This document shows positions 45,136 to 56,326 of a stretch of 64,000 bases of DNA, in pieces. This DNA is from Streptomyces echinoruber. Lineage in GTDB: Bacteria > Actinomycetota > Actinomycetes > Streptomycetales > Streptomycetaceae. The position numbers were made by a program, and so were the translations under genes. The stretch spans positions 188,120 through 252,119 of the forward strand of contig NZ_BMWH01000001.1 in the NCBI RefSeq assembly GCF_014651135.1, written 5' to 3'. The notes under the pieces are model-generated. The model was not told the DNA's origin. It saw only the letters and a list, made by a program, of their open reading frames with translations, and searched no databases. Each line of letters starts with the position of its first letter. Position 1 is the first letter of the stretch.

Positions 45136-45317
45136 GCAAGCCGGAACTGGCCTGGTTCAAGTCCAGCTACAGCAGCGCGCAGGGCGACGACTGCGTAGAG
45201 GTCGCCGTCACCGAACAAGCCATCCACGTACGCGACTCCAAGGACCCGAACCGCCCCCACTTCACCGTGGACCGTGAGCAGTGGACGCGTTTCGTGGGGT
45301 ACGTCATCGGCGGGTGA
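45132..45317 (+). CDS. DUF397 protein (BldB/WhiJ-partner type)
   Basis: This 61-residue protein carries the DUF397 signature: AWFKSSYSSAQGDDCVEVAV, then HVRDSKDPNRPHFTVDREQW. Its ATG overlaps the stop of the XRE regulator (ATGA). Proteins of this family act with the cognate XRE regulator, probably by direct binding that lifts or enforces repression. Confidence 0.94.
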   Translation: MSKPELAWFKSSYSSAQGDDCVEVAVTEQAIHVRDSKDPNRPHFTVDREQWTRFVGYVIGG

Positions 45318-45395
45318 GCGCCGCCGCCGGTCGTCGGCCGTGCGGCGGCCGGCGTTCCAACTCCTGGGCACGATGCCCGGTCGGTGCCCCGCGGT

Positions 45396-46502
45396 TCATG
45401 CCAGGGTGACGTGCACGCCGCCCCCGGCCAGGACGTCAAGGGCCTCGGCGAACAGGTCGTAGGGCCGGCCGTCCGGTGTCAGGGCCCGGGACAGGTGCTC
45501 GCGTGCGGTCGTGGCGTCCCGCCACAGCAAGGTGGCGGGGGCGGTGTGGCCGAAGGTGCCGCGCAGGCAGTCGGCGAGGGCGTCCAGGCAGCCGCCGAAG
45601 TAGCCGCCCGGCCCGTTCACCGCCTCGCCGAGCGCCAGGTAGAGGCCCGGTTCGTCGGTGATGTGCCGCCCGTCGAGTTCGTAGACCTGGCCGGCGGGCC
45701 GGTCACGGCGGGTGTGCCGGCAGGCCCGGTCCCGGACGAGGTCGAGCCAGGCCCCGCGGCGCCGGGTGTCGAGGTCGGCCCAGGCACCCGCGGTGTCCGG
45801 CGGCCCGGCGAGCCACCACTCCCAGACGGGCCGGGCGTGTCCGGGAACGGGCGTGCAGAACTCCCCGTCGAGCTCCAGGTCGATCAGATCCGCCCCGTGG
45901 GAGGACGGGCGCCAAGCGCTGATTTCGGCCCACAGCGGGCATTCGGTGAGCGGCTCGCCCCGGCCGTCCCGTATCTCCAGGGCGGCCTGCCCCAGATCCA
46001 GCGCCCGCCGGGTTCCCTTCGCCAGCGCCGCCCGCAGTCGCTCGCCCGGGGCGAGCCCTCGCAGGACGAGCGGGGGCGCCGGCCGCTCGGGCGGCAGGAC
46101 GCGGGCGAACTCCCGGCAGGAGCCCAGCCACCGGTGCCCGTCGTGCACGCGAACGCGGCTCCGGTACCCCTCGGGCGGGCCCTCGTAGTCGTCCAGGCCG
46201 GTGAGCACCAGGCCGTCCGTCCCGGGGAGCCGCACCGGACTCTCCGCGTCCTCCAGCAGCCAGGGGCCGAGTGTCTCGTCGTCCGGCACCAGCCACACCC
46301 GGCTGCCGATCCAGCCGCGCGCCTCGGCGCCTTCCGGGACCCAGCCGAACAGTTCGTACGTCCCGCGCCGGGACTGTTCGAAGAGTCCGTCCACCGCGGC
46401 GCACTCACCCCAGACGTGGCCGTGTTCCGTATCCGTCGTATCCGTCAGCCTGTACCGCCCGTGTCCGTGATGGCCCCTGTCCTCCCGCACAGCGGGAATC
46501 AT
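45396..46502 (-). CDS. Barstar-domain protein with long N-terminal extension
   Basis: The 368-residue protein ends in a barstar (barnase-inhibitor-like) domain at about 270-366, with VYELDGRHITDEPGLYLALG and YFGGCLDALADCLRG. The first 265 residues are a beta-rich region I cannot name (ELFGWVPEGAEARGW, VVLTGLDDYEG-like stretches). No barnase-type RNase gene is adjacent, so it is an orphan inhibitor or a multidomain immunity protein. ATG at 46502 has no good ribosome-binding site. A different start cannot be excluded. Confidence 0.78.
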   Translation of the reverse strand: MIPAVREDRGHHGHGRYRLTDTTDTEHGHVWGECAAVDGLFEQSRRGTYELFGWVPEGAEARGWIGSRVWLVPDDETLGPWLLEDAESPVRLPGTDGLVLTGLDDYEGPPEGYRSRVRVHDGHRWLGSCREFARVLPPERPAPPLVLRGLAPGERLRAALAKGTRRALDLGQAALEIRDGRGEPLTECPLWAEISAWRPSSHGADLIDLELDGEFCTPVPGHARPVWEWWLAGPPDTAGAWADLDTRRRGAWLDLVRDRACRHTRRDRPAGQVYELDGRHITDEPGLYLALGEAVNGPGGYFGGCLDALADCLRGTFGHTAPATLLWRDATTAREHLSRALTPDGRPYDLFAEALDVLAGGGVHVTLA

Positions 46503-46669
46503 GCCCGGGCCGGGCTTTCACCACGAAACCCTTTTCCCGTACTCGGCTGCACGGAGCGGGGGCGCGTCGGTGGCGGGAGATCCGGCTCGGGGCGCGCGGG
46601 CGGCGGATCGGGCGTGGACGGAGCGGGCGTGGACGGAGCGGAAGCGATGAGTGAGCCGTCCGGCGCGGC

Positions 46670-47518
46670 TCAGCCCGGCACGTCCATGCGCTGGGTGCCG
46701 ACGACCGACAGCAGCCGCAGGGCCTCCTCGGAGGACGAGCCGGGCGTGGCGGTGTAGAGCACGACCCGCTGGTCCCGTTCGGTGATGTCGAGGACGTCAC
46801 AGTTGACGGTCACCGGGCCCACCAGCGGATGCCGGAACGTCTTGCACAGGGTGGGCTCCGCGGTCACGTCGTGGGAGGCCCACAGCCGGCGGAACTCCTC
46901 GCTCCCGGCGAGGAGTTCGGCCACCAGCCCGGTCACTTCCGGGTCGCCGGGGTAGCGGGCGGCGGTGGCGCGCAGGCGCTGCGCCGCGCCGCGGGCGAAC
47001 ACGTCCGCGTCCGACACCCCGTACAGCCGGCGCCCCTGGGGGTGCGGACCGAGGAAGGCCCGGCGCAGGAGGTTGCGGTCGCGGCGCGGCAGGGCGGAGA
47101 AGTCCTCCATGAGGGCGGCCGCCAGGTCGTTCCAGGCCAGCACCTCGTACGTCGCCGACACCACCAACCCCGCGGTCTGCGACAGCCGGCGCAGCAGGTC
47201 GAGGATGCTCTGCCGCACCTCGCGCGGCGGACCGGGCGGCGGGCCCGGCGGCGCCCCGGCGAGGTGGTGCAGGTGGTCGCGCTCGGCGTCCGACAGGCGC
47301 AGCGCCCGCACCAGCCCCGCCAGCACCTCGCGGGACGGGCGCGGGCCGCGGGCCTGCTCCAGCCGCGTGTAGTACTCGGTCGAGATGAACGCCAGCTGCG
47401 CCACCTCCTCGCGGCGCAGCCCCGGGGTGCGGCGCGGCCCGGTGGGCAGCCCCGCGTCGGCGGGCGTGATCCGCTCGCGTCTGCTGCGCAGGAAGGCCGC
47501 CAGCTCCTGTCTGTCCAC
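46670..47518 (-). CDS. HTH regulator with MmyB-like ligand domain
   Basis: The 282-residue protein has an N-terminal XRE domain (MDRQELAAFLRSRRERITPA, RTPGLRREEVAQLAFISTEY) and a PAS-like MmyB ligand-binding domain (VLAWNDLAAALMEDFSALP, TLCKTFRHPLVGPVTV). Such regulators usually sit divergently to an SDR oxidoreductase, as here, and repress it. GTG at 47518 starts the conserved N terminus. Confidence 0.9.
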   Translation of the reverse strand: MDRQELAAFLRSRRERITPADAGLPTGPRRTPGLRREEVAQLAFISTEYYTRLEQARGPRPSREVLAGLVRALRLSDAERDHLHHLAGAPPGPPPGPPREVRQSILDLLRRLSQTAGLVVSATYEVLAWNDLAAALMEDFSALPRRDRNLLRRAFLGPHPQGRRLYGVSDADVFARGAAQRLRATAARYPGDPEVTGLVAELLAGSEEFRRLWASHDVTAEPTLCKTFRHPLVGPVTVNCDVLDITERDQRVVLYTATPGSSSEEALRLLSVVGTQRMDVPG

Positions 47519-47604
47519 ACGTCCAGTGTGCGCGGCGGCGCGGGGCCCAGCCAGGTACTGCCGGTGCCTGGATGGGGCCGACGATCCGGCGCAGGCTCGC
47601 TGCC

Positions 47605-48414
47605 ATGGACAACGCATCGACGAACCCCACATCCACCGCGGACGCTGCGCCCGCCCCGGGCCTGCTGGCCGGCAAGGTCGTCTTCGTCAGCGGCGCCGGA
47701 CGCGGCATCGGCGCCGCCGCGGCCCGGCTGTTCGCCCGGGAGGGCGCGAAGGTGCTGCTCGCGGCCCGGACCGAGACCCAGCTGAAGGCGGTGACCGAGG
47801 AGATCCGGGCGGCGGGCGGCACCGCCGACCACGTGGTGTGCGACCTGGCCGACACGGACAGCGTGCGCGCCGCCGTGAATTGCGCCGTGGACCTGCACGG
47901 CCGCCTCGACGCCGCCTTCAACAACGGCGCGACCCTCCAGAAGCCCGGCCCGCTGGACCGGATGCCGGAGGCCGACTTCGACCACGTCTACACCGTGAAC
48001 CTCAAGGGAGTCTGGCTGGCCATGGTCGCCGAGGTGGAGGCGATCCGGGCCACCGCCGGCACGGGCGCCATCGTCAACAACTCGTCCGTCGGCAGCTTCC
48101 TGAGCAACCCCGAACTGCCCGCCTACGGCGCGATGAAACGCGCCGTGAACAGCCTCACCGAGTCGGCCGCCGTCACCTACGGCCCCGAAGGCATCCGCGT
48201 CAACGCGATCGCCCCCGGCAACACGCTCACCGAGATGATCCGCGCCTGGGAGGCGGAATCCCCCGGTCTGCAGGAGCGGCTCACGGCGCAGACACCGCTG
48301 CGCCGCGGGGCCGACCCGGCCGAGATCGCCGAGGCCGCCGCCTGGCTGCTGAGCGACCGCGCCTCCTTCGTGACCGGCGCGATCCTGCGGGTCGACGGCG
48401 GGGCACGGGTCTGA
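47605..48414 (+). CDS. Short-chain dehydrogenase/reductase
   Basis: The 269-residue protein is a classical SDR with nucleotide motif GAGRGIGAAA (from about residue 31), NNG in the expected strand, the N-N-S-S strand with catalytic Ser, and Y-G-A-M-K as the Tyr-x3-Lys pair. ATG at 47605 lies 86 bp from the divergent HTH gene. NAD(P)H-dependent reduction of a carbonyl or dehydrogenation of an alcohol is expected. The substrate is unknown and the HTH gene is the likely repressor. Confidence 0.9.
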   Translation: MDNASTNPTSTADAAPAPGLLAGKVVFVSGAGRGIGAAAARLFAREGAKVLLAARTETQLKAVTEEIRAAGGTADHVVCDLADTDSVRAAVNCAVDLHGRLDAAFNNGATLQKPGPLDRMPEADFDHVYTVNLKGVWLAMVAEVEAIRATAGTGAIVNNSSVGSFLSNPELPAYGAMKRAVNSLTESAAVTYGPEGIRVNAIAPGNTLTEMIRAWEAESPGLQERLTAQTPLRRGADPAEIAEAAAWLLSDRASFVTGAILRVDGGARV

Positions 48415-48876
48415 GCCGCTCCCCGGTCGCGCTCATCCGGCCTGTGCAGGCACACCGCCCTCGTGGAGAACGCCGCCCTCGTGGAGAACGCCGCCGGGTC
48501 CGGCATCGGCGGGGCCGCCGCCCGCGCCCGCGTACCTCGCGTACGCGGCGCCGCCATTCCGGGTGCGTGCGCAGGCGGGCGGGGCGGGCGTGGACCTGTA
48601 CGGCGCGGGCGGGACGCTGTCACACGATGGGGTGAGCTTCGGCCGCGTGGGCACGGGCCGCGGGGGCCGCTCGTTCGACGCGGTGACGGGATCCCTCCGA
48701 GGGCGGGCTCACGTCACGGACCCACGGGAAGAGCCGGCGAGTCCGTCTGTGTCGAGGCGTCGGGACATCAAGGCATCAAGGCTCGAGGCGTCAAGACATC
48801 GAGGCCTCGACACAACGGCACATCGACGCGGGACGGGGCCGGGGAGCGAGGTTCGGGACAGCGAAAGGGGTGCGTG
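48415..48876. other. Non-coding stretch with a short 18-bp duplication
   Basis: CTCGTGGAGAACGCCGCC occurs twice in tandem near 48459-48494. A run of CATCAAGG/CGTCAAGA-type direct repeats lies at 48767-48805, just upstream of the next gene. Open frames across this gap are low-complexity. No gene is called. Confidence 0.5.
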
Positions 48877-49416
48877 ATGGGACTGTACTTCCACCGCAAT
48901 GACGACGGCACGACGACAGGGCGGAACGAGGACACGGGGTTCACCGTGACCCTCGCCGACGAGGAGGAGGTCAAGCGGCGCCTGTACGAGGACGCCGGGT
49001 GGGAGTACACGCCTCCGCCGCCGCCCGTCCCGCCCGGCTTTCACCGGTTCTCGCTGGTGCACGAGGATTTCACGGACGGCGGGTTCGCGGACGAGCGGTA
49101 CGCCGCGCTGCGGGCGCGTCCGCCCGCCGGCTGCCGGCCGGTCGACTGGGGCTGCTTCGCCCTGGAGTGCGAACGCCCGGGAAGAACGCTGCTGGACGCG
49201 GTCACGGGGACGGTCGCGGAGATCCGCCGCGAGCACGGCCTGGTGATGAACGGCATGGGCATCGAGAAACCCGACGAGTGGCTCGGCGACGACAAGAACG
49301 GGCACGGAGCCGAGATCGTCGGACACCTGCTGCTGGCCGCCGTGCATCGCGCCACCGTGCTCGGTTACGGGCGCAGGGACCTCGTCCGCCTTCTCGACGC
49401 CACGGGCATGCAGTAG
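48877..49416 (+). CDS. Hypothetical protein
   Basis: The 179-residue protein starts MGLYFHRNDDGTTTGRNEDT and has a Pro-rich linker PPPPPVPPG near residues 47-55. A probably globular alpha/beta region follows with WGCFALECERPGRTLLDAV and HGAEIVGHLLLAAVHRA. I do not recognise a family. ATG follows GAAAGGGG, and a GTG one codon earlier is possible. Codon use matches the neighbours. No operon partner is evident. Confidence 0.65.
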   Translation: MGLYFHRNDDGTTTGRNEDTGFTVTLADEEEVKRRLYEDAGWEYTPPPPPVPPGFHRFSLVHEDFTDGGFADERYAALRARPPAGCRPVDWGCFALECERPGRTLLDAVTGTVAEIRREHGLVMNGMGIEKPDEWLGDDKNGHGAEIVGHLLLAAVHRATVLGYGRRDLVRLLDATGMQ

Positions 49417-49492
49417 GCGAGGCATGGCGGAGTCCTGGCGAGGCGGACGCGGCGCCGCGCGTACCTGGCCCCCAGCCGACCTGCTCCCGCAT

Positions 49493-49635
49493 CGGCACCA
49501 GGTTCCGCGACTCGCGCTCCACCTCCGCTTCACCGCTTCACCGGCGGCCGCTTCGATCGGGGTGACGCGGTTGGCGGGGCCGAAGGTGCGCAGCCGGGAT
49601 CGGTACAGGGTCCGGGAGAGCACCGCCCACAAGGC
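49493..49635 (-). pseudogene. Decayed partial copy of the CDP-alcohol phosphatidyltransferase gene
   Basis: Positions 49560-49635 match 50461-50536 at all but about four of 76 positions. They encode AVLSRTLYRSRLRTFGPANR, against AVLSRALHRSRLRTFGPANR in the intact gene. Positions 49493-49530 also resemble the 3' end of the intact gene (around 49894-49931), in another frame. The catalytic middle is missing. This is a duplicate that lost its core, not a functional gene. The rest of the 49417-49861 gap holds only the terminator listed next. Confidence 0.75.
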
Positions 49636-49814
49636 GGGGCCGCAGGCGGCTGACGTCGGCCGAAGGGGGGAGAGAGGATGGGGGCGTTTCCAGCGGCGTG
49701 GTCGCGCAGCTCCGAGCTGTCGCCGTGTCGGCCACGGTCGCCTTTGCCGTTGTACGCACGTGCTCCCCGTGAGCGCAGCGTGTGGTGCGCCCGCGTACGC
49801 GCGTACGGCAAGAG

Positions 49815-49838
49815 GTCCGGGCCGCGCACGGCCCGGAC
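49815..49838 (-). terminator. Hairpin after the CDP-alcohol phosphatidyltransferase gene
   Basis: This is a perfect 9-bp stem (GTCCGGGCC and complement) with a 6-nt loop, 24 bp beyond the stop on the minus strand. Confidence 0.65.
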
Positions 49839-49861
49839 CCCGCCGCCCGTCGTTCGGACCG

Positions 49862-50683
49862 TCAGCCCACCGGCTGCCGCTCCGAGACCGAAACCGGCAC
49901 CGGCACCAGGTCCTGCAACTCCCGCTCCAGCGACGCCTCGTCGGTGGCCGCTCCGGTCGCCGTCCCGGCCGCCCGAGCCGTCCGCCACAGCCACAGTACG
50001 TCCCGTCCGAAGGACCACACCAGCAGGCCCAGGGCCAGCAGTACCACGCCCAGGTTCCCCACTCGCGGCAGCAGGTCCGCGCCTGCCAGCAGCAGGCAGA
50101 CGCCCTGCAGCGCGGCGACCGTCTTGCGGGCGGTGCTCGGCGGCAGCGGGGCGTTCAGCCAGGGCCACACGCGGGCGGCGGCGACGAAGGCGTAGCGCAT
50201 GGCGCCGATCAGCAGCACCCACGGGCCCAGGTCCATGGCGACGTACACGCTGAGCACCAGGATCAGGAACGCGTCGACCTCCATGTCGAAGCGGGCGCCG
50301 AGCGCGGTGGAGGTGCCGGTGCGGCGGGCGACCTTGCCGTCCACACCGTCCAGCAGCAGCGCCACGGCCGTCAGGCCGACGAGCAGCGTCACCGGCGGGG
50401 CGCTCTCGAAGGAGTCGGCGACCAGCGCGGTCACCCCGCCGACGAGGATGGCGCGACCGAGGGTGACGCGGTTGGCGGGGCCAAAGGTGCGCAGCCGGGA
50501 TCGGTGCAGGGCCCGGGAGAGCACCGCCCACAGGGCGAACGCGAAGACCAGCCCCGTGAGCCAGCCCGCCGGCCCCATGCCGATCGCCGTGCCGAGCAAG
50601 GCCAGCAGCAGGAGCTGTATGCCCGCGCCCACCGCGGTCTCCTGCTGGACGGGCCTCGCACCGTACGTGTTGTTCAGGGCCAC
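49862..50683 (-). CDS. CDP-alcohol phosphatidyltransferase family membrane protein
   Basis: The 273-residue membrane enzyme has the full signature D-x2-D-G-x2-A-R-x8-G-x3-D-x3-D (DGVDGKVARRTG, then ALGARFDMEVDAF). Several hydrophobic helices surround it. Family members transfer a phospho-alcohol from a CDP-activated donor to an alcohol, usually a lipid. GTG at 50683 follows GGAGGG and starts just before the first helix. It is divergent from the MDR reductase and heads the unusual cluster to 57.7 kb. It may lipidate or anchor the cluster product. Confidence 0.88.
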   Translation of the reverse strand: MALNNTYGARPVQQETAVGAGIQLLLLALLGTAIGMGPAGWLTGLVFAFALWAVLSRALHRSRLRTFGPANRVTLGRAILVGGVTALVADSFESAPPVTLLVGLTAVALLLDGVDGKVARRTGTSTALGARFDMEVDAFLILVLSVYVAMDLGPWVLLIGAMRYAFVAAARVWPWLNAPLPPSTARKTVAALQGVCLLLAGADLLPRVGNLGVVLLALGLLVWSFGRDVLWLWRTARAAGTATGAATDEASLERELQDLVPVPVSVSERQPVG

Positions 50684-50787
50684 CGCACCCTCCGGCCATG
50701 TGACAAGTCGATCAACGCCGCGTACTGTGCGCGGCCTGTGCACACCTCGGTACGCACGCGAGTTGCCGATCGTTCAGGAGGGCGCCG

Positions 50788-51771
50788 ATGAAGCACACCG
50801 CACGTGCGTTCTGGCTCAGTGAGCCCGGTCGCGGGGAGATCAGGAAGACGGAGGTGCCGGACCCCGGCGAGGACGAGGTGCTGGTGCGCACGCTGTACTC
50901 CGGTGTCAGCCGCGGCACCGAGACCCTCGTCTTCCGCGGCGGGGTGCCCGAGAGCCAGCACGCGGCGATGCGGGCGCCGTTCCAGGAGGGCGACTTCCCG
51001 GGGCCGGTGAAGTACGGCTACCTCAACGTGGGCGTGGTGGAGCGGGGACCGGACCGGCTCGTGGGCCGCACCGTCTTCTGCCTCTACCCGCACCAGACCC
51101 GCTACGTCGTTCCCGCGGACGCCGTGACCTTGGTGCCGGACGCCGTGCCGGCCGGGCGGGCGGTGCTCGCCGGGACCGTGGAGACCGCCGTCAACGCCCT
51201 GTGGGACGCGCGGCCCCTGATCGGCGACCGGATCGCGGTGGTCGGCGGCGGCATGGTGGGCTGCTCGGTGGCCGCGCTGCTGGCCCGCTTCCCCGGCGTC
51301 CGCGTCCAGCTCGTCGACGCCGACCCGGCGCGGGCGCACATCGCCGAGGCGCTCGGGGTCGGCTTCGCGCTGCCCGAGGAGGCGCGCGGCGACTGCGACC
51401 TGGTCGTGCACGCCAGCGCCACCGAGCGGGGACTGGCCCGCTGCCTGGAACTGCTCACCGCCGAGGGCACGGTGCTGGAGCTGAGCTGGTACGGCGACCG
51501 GCGTGTCGCGCTCCCGCTCGGCGAGGCCTTCCACTCGCGGCGGCTGGTCATCCGCTCCAGCCAGGTCGGCACCGTCTCCCCGGCCCGCGCCGCCACCCGC
51601 GGCTACGCCGACCGCATGGCCCTCGCCCTGGAGCTGCTCGCCGACCCGGCGCTGGACGCCCTGATCACCGGCGAGTCGGCCTTCGAGGAGCTGCCGGAGC
51701 TGCTGCCGCGGCTCGCCTCCGGGCAGCTCCCGGCGCTGTGCCACCGCGTGCGGTACGGCGACGGGGCCTGA
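50788..51771 (+). CDS. MDR-family (zinc-type) dehydrogenase without the catalytic cysteine
   Basis: The 327-residue protein has the medium-chain dehydrogenase layout. The GroES-like N-terminal part includes [20 protein letters not shown]. The Rossmann part has [18 protein letters not shown]. Where zinc alcohol dehydrogenases have the catalytic-zinc Cys, this one has S-R-G-T-E, as in the BchC-like branch, so it may be zinc-independent. ATG follows AGGAGGG. It is probably a reductase or dehydrogenase of the cluster product. Confidence 0.85.
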   Translation: MKHTARAFWLSEPGRGEIRKTEVPDPGEDEVLVRTLYSGVSRGTETLVFRGGVPESQHAAMRAPFQEGDFPGPVKYGYLNVGVVERGPDRLVGRTVFCLYPHQTRYVVPADAVTLVPDAVPAGRAVLAGTVETAVNALWDARPLIGDRIAVVGGGMVGCSVAALLARFPGVRVQLVDADPARAHIAEALGVGFALPEEARGDCDLVVHASATERGLARCLELLTAEGTVLELSWYGDRRVALPLGEAFHSRRLVIRSSQVGTVSPARAATRGYADRMALALELLADPALDALITGESAFEELPELLPRLASGQLPALCHRVRYGDGA

Positions 51772-53708
<1,937 letters not shown>

Positions 53709-53712
<4 letters not shown>

Positions 53713-54689
53713 ACGAGACGACCACACCGGCGCAGACCGCGCTGATCCCGGCCCCGGACGGGACGCAGGACACGGCGCCCGTCGCCGGCGCGGGTCCCGC
53801 GCCCCGCCCCGGTGAGCGGCCCACCCTCCGGCTGCGCGAGGGCGCACCCGAGGAACCGCCCCGGTACGCGCCGGAGTGGCTGCGGCTGCGGGAGCCCGCG
53901 GACGCCGCGGCACGGGCGGTGGAACTGCTGGACCCGCTGCGCGTCCGGCTGGCCAACCTGCCCGGGCGGAGCGGCGGCCACGTCGTCCACGACATCGGCT
54001 GCGGCACCGGCTCCATGGGCCGCTGGCTCGCGCCCCTGCTGGACGGCGCCCAGCACTGGGTGCTGCACGACCGCGACCCCTACCTGCTGCACTTCGCCGC
54101 CGTGGGCGCCCCGCGCGCCGCCGCCGACGGCAGCCGCGTCACGGTGGAGACCCGGCGCGGCGACGTGGCCCGGCTCACCCCGGACGCCTTCGCGGGCGCC
54201 TCCCTGGTGACGGCCTCCGCGCTGCTGGACGTCCTCACCCGCGAGGAGGTCGCCACCCTCGCCGCCGCCTGCACCGGCGCCGGCTGCCCGGCGCTGCTCA
54301 CCCTGTCGGTGGCCGGCCGGGTCGACCTCACCCCCGCCGACCCGCTGGACGCCGAGCTCACCGACGCGTTCAACGCCCACCAGCGCCGCGCCGACCTGCT
54401 CGGACCGGACGCGGTGACCGTCGCCGCCGAGGCCTTCGCCGACGGGGGCGCCACGGTCAAGGTCCATCCCAGCCCCTGGCGGCTCGGACCCGACGAGGCC
54501 GCCCTCACCGCCGAGTGGCTGCGCGGCTGGGTCGCCGCCGCCGTCGAACAGCGCCCCGAGCTGAAACCGCGCGCCGACCGCTATCTGACGGAACGTCTGG
54601 AAGCGTGCCGAGCGGGGGAGTTGCGGGTGACCGTGCACCACAGCGACCTGCTGGCGCTGACCCGGCCGACGGGGGGCGGTGCGGCATGA
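53709..54689 (+). CDS. SAM-dependent methyltransferase
   Basis: The 326-residue protein has a Pro-rich first 50 residues and a class I methyltransferase core with motif I VHDIGCGTGSMGRWL and motif II-like HWVLHDRDPYLLHF. It overlaps genes on both sides by 4 nt, which places it firmly in the PTPS-glycosyltransferase operon. The acceptor is unknown, probably the same small molecule. Confidence 0.9.
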
Positions 54690-56326
54690 GCGTGGAGACG
54701 GTGCAGCCGGCGGAGACGGCGGGGACGGCAGGGACGGCGGAGGCCGACGCGGGGCGGGAGACGCACCCGGACGCGCACCCGGACGCGCACCCGGACGCCA
54801 CGGGGCCCGAGACGGACGCGGAAGCCGCACGACCCGGGGCGGACGCGGCGGCCGTACGGCCCGTGGAGCAGGAACAGGAAGCCGTACGGTCCGACGTGCC
54901 CCCGGCGGTCGTACGGTCCGGCGCGGACCCGGTGGCCGTACGGTCCGGCGCGCGCCCGCGTCCGGGAGCGGCCGGGCGTCTCGCCGCCGTCCTGGCCGCC
55001 GTGCGCCCGCACCTCGGCAGCCTCGCCGGTGCCGCCATCCTGGGCGTGCTGCTGTGGCGGCTGGGCACCGGCGTGTTCCTGGACGGGCTGCGGCGCATCG
55101 ACGCGCCGGGCGTGGCGGCGGCACTCGGCGTCGGCGCGGTCACCACCGTCTGCAGCGCGTGGCGGTGGCAGCTGGTGGCCCGGGGACTCGGCATCCGGCT
55201 GCCGCTCGGCCCGGCCGTCGCCGACTACTACCGGGCCCTGTTCCTCAACGCGGCCCTGCCCGGCGGGGTCCTCGGCGACGTGCACCGGGCCGTGCGGCAC
55301 GGGCGCAGCGCCGGCGACCTGCGGCGCGGGGTCAAGGCGGTGGTCTTGGAGCGGGTCGCGGGCCAACTGGCCCTCGCCGCGGTCGGCGTGACGATTCTGC
55401 TGACGCTGCCCTCCCCGGTGCGCACGCAGGTGCGGCACCTGGCCCCGCTCGTCGGCCTCGCCGCGGTGGGCGCCCTCGCCGTCCTGCTCGCGCTGCGCAT
55501 GAACCGGGCGCCCGCGCGCCGCGGCCGGGCGGTGCACCGCTTCCTCGGCGAGGCCCGGGAGGGCCTGTTCTCCCGCCGCAACGGTCCGGGCGTCGCCCTG
55601 TCGTCCGCCGTCGTCCTCGCCGGCCACCTGGCGGTGTTCGTCCTCGCCGCCCGGATCGCCGGCTGCGCCGCCCCCGTCACCGTCCTGCTGCCGCTCGCGG
55701 TGCTGGCCCTGGCCGCCATGGGGCTGCCGCTCAACATCGGCGGCTTCGGCCCCCGCGAGGGCGTCACCGCCTGGGCGTTCGCCGCGTCGGGCCTGGGCGC
55801 CGGCACGGGGCTGTCGACGGCCGTGGTCTACGGCGTGCTGAGCTTCGTGGCCAGTGTGCCGGGGGCGGTGGTGCTGGTGGCGCGGTGGTACGCGGGGCTG
55901 CGCGGCGGCGCGGCGGACGCGGAGCCGGAACCGGCCATGGATTCCGAACCGGCCACGGAATCCGAACCGGCCCTGCAGCCCGAGCCGGCCACGGAGTCCG
56001 AACCGGCCGTGGAGTCCGAACCGGTCATGGCGTCCGAGTCTGCCCCGGAGTCCGAACCGGCCGCGGCGGCCAGGGTGGTTGAGGCGGCCAGGGCGGCCGG
56101 GGCGGAACGCCGCACCCGGCGGCGCGGGGGAGACCACCCCGCCCGGCGGCGCGGAGAGGACCGCCCGGTCCGCCGGCGCGGGGGAGACCGGCCCGCCTAC
56201 CGCTCCTCGTCCGACGTCAGCAGCGACCAGCACGCCCCGAAGGAGTCCGCGAGGCTCGCCAGCAGTTTCCTGCCCTTCTCCGGAGTGCCGAGGGAAGGGC
56301 GGCCGATGACTCCGGAGTCGGTGTAG
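54686..56326 (+). CDS. Lysylphosphatidylglycerol-synthase-TM-like (UPF0104) membrane protein
   Basis: The 546-residue protein has a repetitive acidic N terminus (HPDAHPDAHPDA). A membrane core of about eight helices spans about 100-410, with FLNAALPGGVLGDVHRAVRH and LPLNIGGFGPREGVTAWAF typical of the family. The tail is a Glu/Ser/Pro repeat and a basic stretch. The family includes flippase-like proteins that act on lipid-linked products. The last 130 nt overlap the end of the convergent creatininase gene, which is unusual. The true stop might be earlier if a frameshift exists. Confidence 0.82.
   Translation: MSVETVQPAETAGTAGTAEADAGRETHPDAHPDAHPDATGPETDAEAARPGADAAAVRPVEQEQEAVRSDVPPAVVRSGADPVAVRSGARPRPGAAGRLAAVLAAVRPHLGSLAGAAILGVLLWRLGTGVFLDGLRRIDAPGVAAALGVGAVTTVCSAWRWQLVARGLGIRLPLGPAVADYYRALFLNAALPGGVLGDVHRAVRHGRSAGDLRRGVKAVVLERVAGQLALAAVGVTILLTLPSPVRTQVRHLAPLVGLAAVGALAVLLALRMNRAPARRGRAVHRFLGEAREGLFSRRNGPGVALSSAVVLAGHLAVFVLAARIAGCAAPVTVLLPLAVLALAAMGLPLNIGGFGPREGVTAWAFAASGLGAGTGLSTAVVYGVLSFVASVPGAVVLVARWYAGLRGGAADAEPEPAMDSEPATESEPALQPEPATESEPAVESEPVMASESAPESEPAAAARVVEAARAAGAERRTRRRGGDHPARRRGEDRPVRRRGGDRPAYRSSSDVSSDQHAPKESARLASSFLPFSGVPREGRPMTPESV

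Noticed and set aside
50788..51771. Typical zinc alcohol dehydrogenase
   Set aside because: The catalytic-zinc Cys is replaced by Ser in S-R-G-T-E, so only the broader MDR family is claimed.
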